From positions 1-64,000 of the forward strand of contig NZ_PREX01000012.1 in NCBI RefSeq assembly GCF_009935905.1: a DNA stretch of 64,000 nt, written 5' to 3'. The DNA is from Alkalibacterium sp. MB6 (lineage in GTDB: Bacteria > Bacillota > Bacilli > Lactobacillales > Carnobacteriaceae_A). This document shows, one piece after another, positions 10,153 to 17,104 of this stretch (its first letter is position 1; each line of letters opens with the position of its first letter). Below the pieces are notes generated by a model. It was not told where the DNA came from and ran no database searches. It saw only the letters and a program-made list of their open reading frames with translations. A program made the translations under genes and the position numbers.

Positions 10153-11095
10153 CGAACACCTCGCATGATTGAATAAAATATGAAACTACAATTGAACAAA
10201 ATCTAATATCCTGCTTAGTAATACTTCTGATTTTTTCAGACAAGGCACTATATATTATCTCTGGACTTTTCTTTTTTTCTGCTAATTTCCTATAGGAATC
10301 TGCGATTTGCGCTCGAAGTAATCCATCGCTTAATTGACTTTGTTGTGCCAAGTCCTTCATCGTCTTTTCAATAAATAGGTAATACTTGGTCACATGTCCT
10401 GTCACTTCATCGACAAGAAATAGATATAGCTCCTCATCAATTTTCTCAGGTACCCTCAATGCATCATAGTTAAGGGATAATAGCTGTGTTGGTTTTGCTT
10501 TACTAAGATTATAGATAACCTTGGTTATGCCTTTTTCAATAGCAACCTCATCGAGGGTTTGTCGCATACTACGAGCATCACTTTGGAGTTTTTTGATCGT
10601 AACAAGGTCTTTCTCTTCTGTTTTTGTATGTTTGAACACATAGTTCTGAAAACAATCATGGCACATGGCAATCAAATTTTCATATGATAATGATCTGCTT
10701 CCTTTGATACCGGCTACTTCATAATTATTAACTGTGTGGTACTTATCATTTACGGTTTGTAGATGTTTCCCGCATCCAGGATACGAGCAAGTGTGTCTGC
10801 AATCTTCAAGTAAACCTAGTCCATAAATACCCTTAGCTTTTCTAGAAGCCTCTTTGGCAGAAGCAATTATTCTATCATTCTCTAGTTCAGGATTAACAAT
10901 AAAATCTAATGATTGCTTAAACAAATCAAACAGGACTTCTCCTACATTATCTTTATCAACATCTTCCGCAAAAGGTTGTATGTCTTCAGCTAAAGACTCG
11001 AGAACTGTATCAGTTCGGTCATTGAGTGAATCATCATGATAAATTGCTTCAATAAAATTCTCACTTGTTAATCTACCAAGCATCGATTTAGCCAA
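10136..11095 (-). pseudogene. ABC-3C effector-side protein, main part, frame-split from its N-terminus
   Basis: This frame gives up to 319 aa. After a helical N-terminal part comes a zinc-ribbon HNH-like segment: CSYPGC (near residues 110-115), then NNYEVAGIKGS, an Asn (YENLIAMC) and CHDC. The fold resembles HNH endonucleases, but the usual first catalytic His is replaced (NYEVAGI), so nuclease activity is doubtful. The frame begins at TTG 11095 inside an A8 run, in a different frame from the 69-aa reading frame just upstream. Deleting one A would join the two into a single protein of about 385-390 aa. It may be broken, phase-variable or rescued by slippage. A restart at ATG 11083 is possible, but no good ribosome site is visible. 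Confidence 0.7.
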
Positions 11096-11297
11096 TTTTT
11101 TTTGTCGGACCCTTTGTATAGAACTTCCTCAAGGATGAATCCTTGTTGGCTTGTTCAGACGAGGGGTCTTTTTTTGTTGACCAATCTTCTTCTGGTATAT
11201 CACATAGCATCTGAATAAGATTTCTCATGAAATCAGGTACATCCGCATCTTTCATAAGATGTGGATGAATGGCATGGACTAACTCCGTAAACATCAT
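11088..11297 (-). pseudogene. N-terminal part of the ABC-3C effector-side protein
   Basis: The frame encodes 69 aa beginning MMFTELVHAIHPHL. ATG at 11297 is supported by GGGGGAGG upstream. It ends KFYTKGPTKKIG and stops just after the T8 tract (A8 on the coding strand, 11096-11103). The downstream frame continues with LAKSMLGRLTSENF, which reads as the natural continuation of a helical N-terminal domain. I therefore treat the two frames as one gene carrying a +1 frame change. If translated alone this is a short domain with no recognisable activity. Confidence 0.65.
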
Positions 11298-11321
11298 GCA
11301 GTTTGGCACCTCCCCCAAAAA

Positions 11322-11356
11322 GTATCCAAAGTATCTCACAGTATCCCAAAGTATCT
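11322..11356 (-). promoter_or_regulatory. Four phased GTATC repeats, candidate operator of the ABC-3C/hsd operon
   Basis: GTATC occurs at 11322, 11331, 11341 and 11351, that is, at 9-10 bp steps, with alternating flanks (CCAAA, TCACA, CCAAA, TAAAT). The array lies directly upstream of the first ribosome site of the minus-strand operon. One helical turn per repeat puts all copies on the same DNA face, which fits cooperative binding of a small regulator such as the operon's own XRE protein. A possible -10 (TATAAA) lies upstream near 11390; no good -35 was seen. Confidence 0.5.
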
Positions 11357-11549
11357 AAATTCACTATGCCCCATTTTATACAATAAAAGAGATCAATGAG
11401 ACGTTAATGTATTTTAACATATGTAATATATATTTTCAATTTAAAATTGGCAATCACCAACTTCTCGTTGATCAACTAAACATCATTTAACAGCCGTGTA
11501 CAGGCGTCTTCCAAGTGTTAAGTGATGAAAAACTAAATACGCATGCTCC

Positions 11550-11682
11550 AGCCACTTGGAAGTGCTGGTGCCAGTTTGAGATGGAGATAACTCCTGACTA
11601 CGGTACCAGTCTGCCTTGTGGCTTATTAGCTATGGCATATGAGCTCTCCATCTCGGTTTTAAGCCGAAGGAGGGCTATTTAT
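11550..11682 (+). promoter_or_regulatory. Structured leader with SD-sequestering hairpin upstream of the sigma gene
   Basis: The bases 11642-11649 (AGCTCTCC) pair with 11669-11676 (GGAGGGCT), burying the ribosome site of the next gene in an 8-bp stem; CGG/CCG inside adds 3 bp. The segment 11646-11654 (CTCCATCTC) is also the exact complement of GAGATGGAG at 11578-11586, so an upstream pairing would free the ribosome site. Nested stems AGCCAC/GTGGCT (11550/11618), CTGGT/ACCAG (11565/11605) and GGAG/CTCC (11583/11591) also exist. This looks like a two-state leader; the signal is unknown. The frame is open through it from GTG 11515, but I judge that incidental. Confidence 0.5.
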
Positions 11683-12231
11683 ATGTCAATCAACGAAAAC
11701 CAAAGTCAACCAAAGAACAAAGACTTCTACGATGGAGCATGGCATCTAACCATTGAAGATCAAGTTGTTGAAGTCACAGAGGAAGTGTATCGCGCTTACA
11801 AGCAGCCCCTGTGGGCAGAGAAAAAACGCCAAGAACGCGAGAAACGCTGCATCATTAGTGACGGCAAAGGTGGCATAAAAAGATGTATTCGGAATTGCCG
11901 TGAATGTGATCTGGAACGGGCTGAAAAAGGTTTGAAACTAATGGATCGAAATGGTAGTACCCTCTCATTGGACAAGTTCAGTGCTGATGGTTTCGACGTA
12001 CCAGATTCGATAAACATTGATGAACTTGTGGAGGACAAGCTTCTTCTAGAGGAACTCTTCGCTGCCCTGGATGAACTAGACCCAGAGAATCGCCGTATTG
12101 CTGAGCTCTTTAGTATGGGCAAAACCGAGCGCGAAATATCTGAATATATCGGTTGTGCTCAAAAGACTGTAAACAACCGTAAGATTAAGATTTTTGCCCA
12201 ACTAAGAGAAGTCCTAAAAGACTGGATGTAG
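11683..12231 (+). CDS. Phage/ICE-type sigma-70-like factor
   Basis: The product is 182 aa. The C-terminal third is a region-4 type helix-turn-helix (RRIAELFSMGKTEREISEYIGCAQKTVNNRKIKIFAQLREVL). The N-terminal part (DGAWHLTIEDQVVEVTEEVYRAYKQPLW) and the basic CIRNCRECDLERAEKG segment are typical of sigma-like proteins at the head of mobile-element replication modules. ATG at 11683 is chosen for its GAAGGAGGGC site. It begins the plus-strand module and probably drives it or a missing late region. A plain DNA-binding regulator is the alternative, because a clear region 2 is lacking. Confidence 0.75.
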   Translation: MSINENQSQPKNKDFYDGAWHLTIEDQVVEVTEEVYRAYKQPLWAEKKRQEREKRCIISDGKGGIKRCIRNCRECDLERAEKGLKLMDRNGSTLSLDKFSADGFDVPDSINIDELVEDKLLLEELFAALDELDPENRRIAELFSMGKTEREISEYIGCAQKTVNNRKIKIFAQLREVLKDWM

Positions 12232-12234
12232 TTC

Positions 12235-12276
12235 ATTACTCAAAATACCCTCTGGTGTCCTATGGATATCAGAGGG
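12235..12276 (+). promoter_or_regulatory. Intergenic motif copy A with long hairpin
   Basis: ATTACTCA (12235-12242), 14 bases, then GTCCT (12257-12261). The segment 12248-12276 folds as a nearly complete 13-bp stem (CCCTCTGGTGTCC against GGATATCAGAGGG, two G-T pairs) with a TAT loop. It follows the sigma stop by 3 bp. The same anchor words at the same spacing recur at 12303 and 16390. Confidence 0.55.
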
Positions 12277-12302
12277 CATCATCAAAACTATTTTTCAAAG
12301 TC

Positions 12303-12370
12303 ATTACTCAAACTTCTCACTTTTGTCCTGTGAAGGTTGAGGGGAACAAAATAGCCCTCGGAACGGAGGT
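12303..12370 (+). promoter_or_regulatory. Intergenic motif copy B, candidate translational switch
   Basis: ATTACTCA (12303-12310), N14, GTCCT (12325-12329), then GAGGGG (12339), GCCCTC (12354-12359) and the ribosome site GGAGGT (12365-12370). CTTCTCA can pair with TGAGGGG, TGAGGG with CCCTC, and CCTC with GAGG of the ribosome site. These pairings exclude each other in a relay, which is the layout of an attenuator acting on translation. The next ATG is 12377. Confidence 0.55.
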
Positions 12371-12376
12371 TAAACA

Positions 12377-12553
12377 ATGCAGAATCAAGCAAACCAAACT
12401 GACACTCAGAGCCGGGATCCTGAAATGGATGAAGAACTGGCCGATGTTCTTACCGCCATCAGCGTAGTGTCAAAGCGCCTTGCTAAGAAGCTTACAACGC
12501 TATCGCAGCAAGAGAAAGAAAAAGGAGGAAAACCAGATGGGCAAAATGAGTGA
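12377..12553 (+). CDS. Small hypothetical protein of the replication module
   Basis: The product is 58 aa, beginning MQNQANQTDTQSRDPEMDEE, with a hydrophilic acidic N-terminus and a basic helix (LTAISVVSKRLAKKLTTL). CGGAGGT lies just upstream of the ATG. Short proteins of this kind regularly precede DUF2800 genes in phage-like modules. Function unknown. It overlaps the next gene by 17 bp, so the two are translationally linked. Confidence 0.7.
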   Translation: MQNQANQTDTQSRDPEMDEELADVLTAISVVSKRLAKKLTTLSQQEKEKGGKPDGQNE

Positions 12554-12860
12554 ACTCTCTCTATTAGTGAAAGAGCTGAACCAGTGTGGTGAAACGCTGA
12601 TAGGGATATCTCAGTCTCTTTCCAGCATGTTCAGTAGTAGCAATGAACCAACACCTGCTAAACCAGAAAATCCTGCACCAGAAGAAAAGGCCATAACTCT
12701 TGAAGAAGTTAGAGCGGTTCTGGCTGAAAAAAGTCGAGATGGCCATACATCAAAAATTCGAGAGCTACTTCAAAAGTATGGCGCTGATAAGCTGTCAGAA
12801 ATTAATGCTTCCGATTATCCAGCACTTCTAGCAGAAGCCGAGGTACTTGGAAATGGGTAA
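12537..12860 (+). CDS. Hypothetical protein, rRNA-biogenesis-like helical phage protein
   Basis: The product is 107 aa. An N-terminal amphipathic helix (MSELSLLVKELNQCGETLIGISQSL) and a Pro/Glu-rich linker precede a C-terminal motif ITLEEVRAVLAEKSRDG...IRELLQKYGADKLSEI. That motif is typical of small phage proteins linked to recombination or replication modules. The ribosome site AAAGGAGG is perfect. The stop overlaps the DUF2800 start. The role is not known; by context it may be an accessory factor of the next gene. Confidence 0.75.
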   Translation: MGKMSELSLLVKELNQCGETLIGISQSLSSMFSSSNEPTPAKPENPAPEEKAITLEEVRAVLAEKSRDGHTSKIRELLQKYGADKLSEINASDYPALLAEAEVLGNG

Positions 12861-13974
12861 ACATGCACTTCTTTCAGCCTCTTCATCTCATAGGTGGTTA
12901 AACTGTCCTCCTTCTGTCAGGCTCAGTGAGTCTTATGAAGATAAAGGAAGTAGCTATGCCGCAGAAGGTACCGATGCTCATACCTTATGTGAGTACAAAT
13001 TAAAAGTTGCACTTGGACTCCTTGCCAAGGATCCAAAAGAGAATCTCACCTACTACAGTGAAGAAATGGAAGAATGTGCGAATGGCTATGCAACTTACAT
13101 TCTTGAGTTGATAGAAGCTGCAAAAGAAAAATGCGCGGACCCGGTTGTTCTTATAGAGCAAAGGCTGGACTTCTCTAAGTACGTTGAAGGCGGCTTCGGG
13201 ACCGGAGATTGCTTGATCATAGCTGATTCAGAGATCCACGTATGCGACTACAAGCATGGACAGGGGATTTTAGTTGAAGCTGAAGATAATCCGCAGATGA
13301 AGCTCTATGCACTGGGTGCACTTGAAATATTCGATGGAATCTATGACATCGATACTGTTTCCAATACTATCTATCAGCCTCGTAGAAACAACATATCCAC
13401 CCACACAGTATCTAAAGAATCCTTATACAAGTGGGCTAATGAAGTTCTTAAACCAACTGCAGAACTGGCCTTTGCGGGTGAAGGGGACTTCAAGTGTGGT
13501 GATTGGTGTGGATTTTGCAAAGCGAAACATGAATGCCGCACCAGAGCTGAGTACAACATGGAGCTGGCCAAACACGACTTCAAGATGCCACCTCTACTCG
13601 ATGATTACGAGGTCGAAGACATCCTAAGTAAAATCGATGGTCTAATCTCTTGGGCATCAGATATCAAAGATTACGCACTGCAATCAGCAGTCAGCGGAAA
13701 GCAGTGGAACGGATGGAAGCTTGTCGAAGGGCGATCCAATCGAAGGTATACCGATGAAGCTGCAGTTGCAAAAGCTGTCAGTGCAGAAGGCTTCGATCCA
13801 TATGAACAAAAGCTTCTTGGCATTACTGCCATGACTTCTCTTATCGGTAAGAAGCGATTTGAGGAAGTTCTAGGAAGCTACATTGAAAAGCCTCAAGGGA
13901 AACCAACACTGGTTCCTGAGAGTGACAAACGTCCGCCAATGAATACAGCACAACACGATTTTAATGAAATTTAA
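12853..13974 (+). CDS. DUF2800 protein, Cas4/RecB-type nuclease fold
   Basis: The product is 373 aa. The start HALLSASSSHRWLNCPPSVRL and the segment GGFGTGDCLIIADSEIHVCDYKHGQG (GTGD...DYKHG, near residues 115-140) are the D and DxK elements of a PD-(D/E)XK nuclease. Cysteines near the C-terminal third (CGDWCGFCKAKHEC, around 215-230) could bind an Fe-S cluster as in Cas4/AddB. DUF2800 proteins are common in Firmicute phage and ICE replication modules, next to DUF2815 and a family A polymerase, exactly as here. I infer an exonuclease for recombination or end processing. ATG 12853 is preferred over TTG 12847. Confidence 0.88.
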   Translation: MGKHALLSASSSHRWLNCPPSVRLSESYEDKGSSYAAEGTDAHTLCEYKLKVALGLLAKDPKENLTYYSEEMEECANGYATYILELIEAAKEKCADPVVLIEQRLDFSKYVEGGFGTGDCLIIADSEIHVCDYKHGQGILVEAEDNPQMKLYALGALEIFDGIYDIDTVSNTIYQPRRNNISTHTVSKESLYKWANEVLKPTAELAFAGEGDFKCGDWCGFCKAKHECRTRAEYNMELAKHDFKMPPLLDDYEVEDILSKIDGLISWASDIKDYALQSAVSGKQWNGWKLVEGRSNRRYTDEAAVAKAVSAEGFDPYEQKLLGITAMTSLIGKKRFEEVLGSYIEKPQGKPTLVPESDKRPPMNTAQHDFNEI

Positions 13975-13987
13975 GGAGGAAAATCAT

Positions 13988-14446
13988 ATGTCCAATAATG
14001 CAAACAAATCAAACAGTAACCCAATGAAAGTTATCACAGGTCCTGACACTCGCTGGTCTTACGCCAATGTCTGGGAAGCAAAGCTTAAAGGCAACGGAAA
14101 GTCTATCCCACCTCTTACCAGTATCAAAACGCCTCTCAGAGATGGAGATTTGGAAAGACCAGACGATCCAGCCTATGCCAATGCCTACTTCATCAATGCA
14201 AACTCTGCTACTGCTCCAGGCATTGTAGATGCTGACAGAAATGTTATCCTTACTCGCTCCGAAGTTTACAGTGGAGTATATGGTAGGGCAAGCATCAACT
14301 TCTATGCCTTCAATAGCAACGGAAACAGAGGGATCGCCTGCGGTCTAAACAACCTCCAGAAAATAAAAGACGGTGAGCCTCTTGGTGGAAAGTCCAGGGC
14401 TGAGGACGATTTCGCCACTGACCTTGATGAGGATTTCCTCTCTTGA
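13988..14446 (+). CDS. DUF2815 protein, likely single-strand DNA binding
   Basis: The product is 152 aa. TAAGGAGGAAAATCAT precedes ATG 13988, so the longer frame from 13964 is not used. Conserved family features are the TGPDTRWSYANVWEAK start, the middle ANAYFINANSATAPGIVD, and an acidic tail (AEDDFATDLDEDFLS) like that of SSB proteins, where the tail recruits partners. DUF2815 proteins are thought to be phage single-strand DNA-binding proteins. The stop overlaps the TTG start of the polymerase gene. Confidence 0.85.
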   Translation: MSNNANKSNSNPMKVITGPDTRWSYANVWEAKLKGNGKSIPPLTSIKTPLRDGDLERPDDPAYANAYFINANSATAPGIVDADRNVILTRSEVYSGVYGRASINFYAFNSNGNRGIACGLNNLQKIKDGEPLGGKSRAEDDFATDLDEDFLS

Positions 14447-16383
14447 GGACAATAAGCATCGATATCGAAAGCTATAGTAGTGTAGACCTCGCCAAAAGCG
14501 GGGTCTACCGCTATATAGAATCCCCTGACTTTGAGATCCTGCTCTTTGGATACTCCATAGATGGTGGCGATATCGAGGTGATCGACCTTGCTAGTGGTGA
14601 AAAACTTCCTGAAGAAATACAATCAGCCCTTACTGATCCATCCATTACTAAGTGGGCCTTTAATGCCCAGTTCGAAAGAATCTGTTTATCTAAGTGGCTA
14701 GGCTTGCCTAATGGTCAATACCTCAGTCCAGAATCCTGGCGATGCACCATGGTCTGGTCTGCTTATATGGGTCTACCCCTTTCTCTTGAAGGCAGTGGCG
14801 CTGTCCTTGGACTTGAAAAACAAAAACTATCAGAAGGAAAAGACCTGATCAGATATTTTTGCAAGCCCTGTAATCCAACAGCTACAAATGGTGGTCGGTC
14901 TCGTAATCTACCAATCCATGCTCCTGATAAATGGTTTGAATTTAAGTCCTACAACCTTCGTGATGTCGAAGCTGAAATAGCCATCCAGGAAAAACTATCA
15001 AAATTTCCCGTGCCTGAAGAAGTGTGGAATGAATACCACCTTGACCAGGAGATCAATGATCGTGGTGTTTCTTTGGATATGCCTTTTGTAAATGAGGCAA
15101 TAAAGATGGATACTCGGTCTTGTTCAGAGCTGCTCCAAAAAATGAAAAGACTAACGGATCTTGATAACCCTAACTCCGTAGCACAGATGAAGAACTATTT
15201 ATCGGACCAGGGACTTGAAACAGACTCATTAGGTAAAAAAGTGGTTTCAGAACTCATCCAAACTGCTCCACCAGATCTTAAAGAAGTATTGGAGCTAAGA
15301 CAATCACTGGCCAAGTCCTCCGTCAAAAAATACTCTGCCATGGAAAACGCCGTGTGCGCCGATGGTCGTGCACGTGGAATGTTTCAATTCAATGGTGCTA
15401 ATCGAACAGGACGATGTGCAGGAAGAATTATTCAGCTTCAGAATCTTCCACAAAATCATCTGCCCGATTTAGAACAAGCAAGAGCCCTTGTTCACTACGG
15501 CGATTTTGAAGCTTTAGAAATGCTTTATGACTCTATACCCGAGGTTCTTTCTGAACTTATCCGCACCTCCTTCATTCCTACCCCTGGTCGCAAATTCATC
15601 GTTGCAGACTTCTCTGCTATTGAAGCCAGAGTTATTGCATGGCTTGCCGGAGAAAAATGGCGTCAGCAAGTTTTCGAATCTGGTGGTGATATCTATTGTG
15701 CTTCTGCTTCTCAGATGTTTAGTGTTCCTGTTGAAAAACATGGAGTGAATGGCCACTTAAGACAAAAAGGTAAGATTGCAGAACTGGCCCTTGGTTATGG
15801 CGGCTCTGTTGGTGCTCTTAAAGCCATGGGTGCTCTGGAGATGGGTCTAAATGAAGATGAACTACAACCCCTGGTTACAGCATGGCGTACTACCAACCCA
15901 AATATTGTTAGGCTTTGGTGGGAAGTTGATAAGGCTGCCATGAAAGCAGTTAGAGAACGGACCGTAACTGAAACACATGGCATCCGGTTTTCTTACCAAA
16001 GTGGCATGCTCTTTATCACCCTCCCTTCTGGAAGAAGACTCTCCTATGTAAAACCTCGCATTGGAACAAATATGTTTGGTTCAGACTGCATCACCTATGA
16101 AGGCGTTGGTGGCACAAAAAAATGGGAACGAATCGATAGCTATGGTCCAAAGTTTGTTGAGAACATCGTCCAGGCAACCAGTCGTGATCTTCTGTGTTAT
16201 TCCATGCAATCGCTCAAGGATTACAACATCGTCATTCATGTACATGATGAAATTGTCATCGAAGCTGGTATGGAAACATCGATTGAGTCTATCTGTAATC
16301 AAATGAGCCATACCCCACCTTGGGCAAAGGGGCTCTTAATGAGGGCTGATGGTTATGAAACGAATTTCTATAAAAAAGATTAG
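14443..16383 (+). CDS. Phage-type DNA polymerase, family A, with 3'-5' exonuclease
   Basis: The product is 646 aa. The N-terminal DEDD exonuclease shows SIDIESYSS (DxE, near residue 5). Polymerase motif A is VADFSAIEARVIAWL (near 385), motif B KGKIAELALGYGGSVGAL (near 445), and motif C IHVHDEIVIEA (near 600), so all catalytic blocks are present. It lacks the 5'-3' nuclease domain of cellular PolA and is clearly of mobile-element type. The start is TTG at 14443, overlapping the previous stop, with GAGGA upstream; that implies coupling. It probably replicates the element; no helicase, VRR-NUC or terminase gene of a complete phage module follows. Confidence 0.92.
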   Translation: MRTISIDIESYSSVDLAKSGVYRYIESPDFEILLFGYSIDGGDIEVIDLASGEKLPEEIQSALTDPSITKWAFNAQFERICLSKWLGLPNGQYLSPESWRCTMVWSAYMGLPLSLEGSGAVLGLEKQKLSEGKDLIRYFCKPCNPTATNGGRSRNLPIHAPDKWFEFKSYNLRDVEAEIAIQEKLSKFPVPEEVWNEYHLDQEINDRGVSLDMPFVNEAIKMDTRSCSELLQKMKRLTDLDNPNSVAQMKNYLSDQGLETDSLGKKVVSELIQTAPPDLKEVLELRQSLAKSSVKKYSAMENAVCADGRARGMFQFNGANRTGRCAGRIIQLQNLPQNHLPDLEQARALVHYGDFEALEMLYDSIPEVLSELIRTSFIPTPGRKFIVADFSAIEARVIAWLAGEKWRQQVFESGGDIYCASASQMFSVPVEKHGVNGHLRQKGKIAELALGYGGSVGALKAMGALEMGLNEDELQPLVTAWRTTNPNIVRLWWEVDKAAMKAVRERTVTETHGIRFSYQSGMLFITLPSGRRLSYVKPRIGTNMFGSDCITYEGVGGTKKWERIDSYGPKFVENIVQATSRDLLCYSMQSLKDYNIVIHVHDEIVIEAGMETSIESICNQMSHTPPWAKGLLMRADGYETNFYKKD

Positions 16384-16389
16384 TCCTTT

Positions 16390-16457
16390 ATTACTCACAG
16401 GGGAGTTTTCTGTCCTGTGAGTATTAGAAGGCACTTAAGCCCTCAAGAAATGGAGGT
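16390..16457 (+). promoter_or_regulatory. Intergenic motif copy C, hairpin upstream of the zinc-ribbon gene
   Basis: ATTACTCA (16390-16397), N14, GTCCT (16412-16416), GCCCTC (16439-16444), GGAGGT (16452-16457), ATG 16465. The distance from ATTACTCA to the start codon is 75 bases, against 74 in copy B. ACTCACAGG (16393-16401) and CCTGTGAGT (16414-16422) form a perfect 9-bp stem with a 12-nt loop. CCTC just before the ribosome site can pair with GAGG within it. Confidence 0.6.
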
Positions 16458-16464
16458 AATAAAT

Positions 16465-16677
16465 ATGTTCTATGTAAAGCAAACGATCAACGATTCCTTG
16501 GAAATCAGGGTAGAGATCCACGATGACAATGTATTCACCACCTGCCCAGATTGCTGTGTTGAAATCTGTGTGGACATCTCAGAGTTATTTAGTGATGGAG
16601 AAAGCGATCTTTATGGAACTGCGATCTTCTGTCCTGAGTGCAGCAAATCAATATTAGATGATGAAAGGCAAGGCTGA
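16465..16677 (+). CDS. Small zinc-ribbon protein
   Basis: The product is 70 aa with two CxxC knuckles (CPDCC and CPECS) bracketing an acidic middle, which suggests a zinc ribbon. ATG at 16465 is chosen for its TGGAGGT site; the frame extends upstream through the regulatory motif but without a ribosome site. Function unknown. It belongs to the polymerase module and overlaps the next reading frame's upstream region. Confidence 0.7.
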   Translation: MFYVKQTINDSLEIRVEIHDDNVFTTCPDCCVEICVDISELFSDGESDLYGTAIFCPECSKSILDDERQG

Positions 16678-16681
16678 TGTT

Positions 16682-17104
16682 ATGGGAATTGATAAATTCA
16701 ACGCTGAAGGTTACTACGACCCCACTGCTTATGATGCCCTAACTAAAATTGAACAAAGAGAAAAAGCTGTCAGAGCCTTTCGCCCACTTGTGTATATCTG
16801 CTCACCCTATTCCGGTGATATTGAAAGAAATACCGATTCCGCCAGACGCTATAGTAGGTTCGCGGTGGTGATGGGATATATCCCCATCGCTCCGCATCTA
16901 CTTTTCACTCAGTTTCTTGATGACAGTGATCCTGATGAACGAGAACTTGGTTTGTTCTTTGGAAATGTACTGATGTCAAAATGCTCCGAGGTTTGGGTGT
17001 TTGGGAGTCACATTTCCTCCGGCATGAGAGCAGAGATCAACTGGGCAAAACGCAAGAACTACCCAATTCGCTACTTTTCATCTCAGTGTAAGGAGGTTTT
17101 GTAA
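16682..17104 (+). CDS. DUF4406 protein, nucleoside 2-deoxyribosyltransferase-like
   Basis: The product is 140 aa. VYICSPYSGDIERN (strand plus loop), ARRYSRFAVVMGYIPIAPHLLFTQFL and SKCSEVWVFGSHISSGMRAEI are the marks of the DUF4406 / 2-deoxyribosyltransferase-like Rossmann fold. Phage members may act in nucleotide salvage or as decoys. ATG 16682 fits an AAAGGCAAGG site; an earlier start at 16658 lacks one. It ends just before an AAGGAGG site that now serves the recombinase remnant. Confidence 0.82.
   Translation: MGIDKFNAEGYYDPTAYDALTKIEQREKAVRAFRPLVYICSPYSGDIERNTDSARRYSRFAVVMGYIPIAPHLLFTQFLDDSDPDERELGLFFGNVLMSKCSEVWVFGSHISSGMRAEINWAKRKNYPIRYFSSQCKEVL

Noticed and set aside
11515-11682. Open frame from GTG 11515 extending the sigma gene by 56 codons
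   Set aside because: No ribosome site, a Cys/Trp-rich unlikely sequence, and the stretch is explained as a structured leader; ATG 11683 has a strong site.
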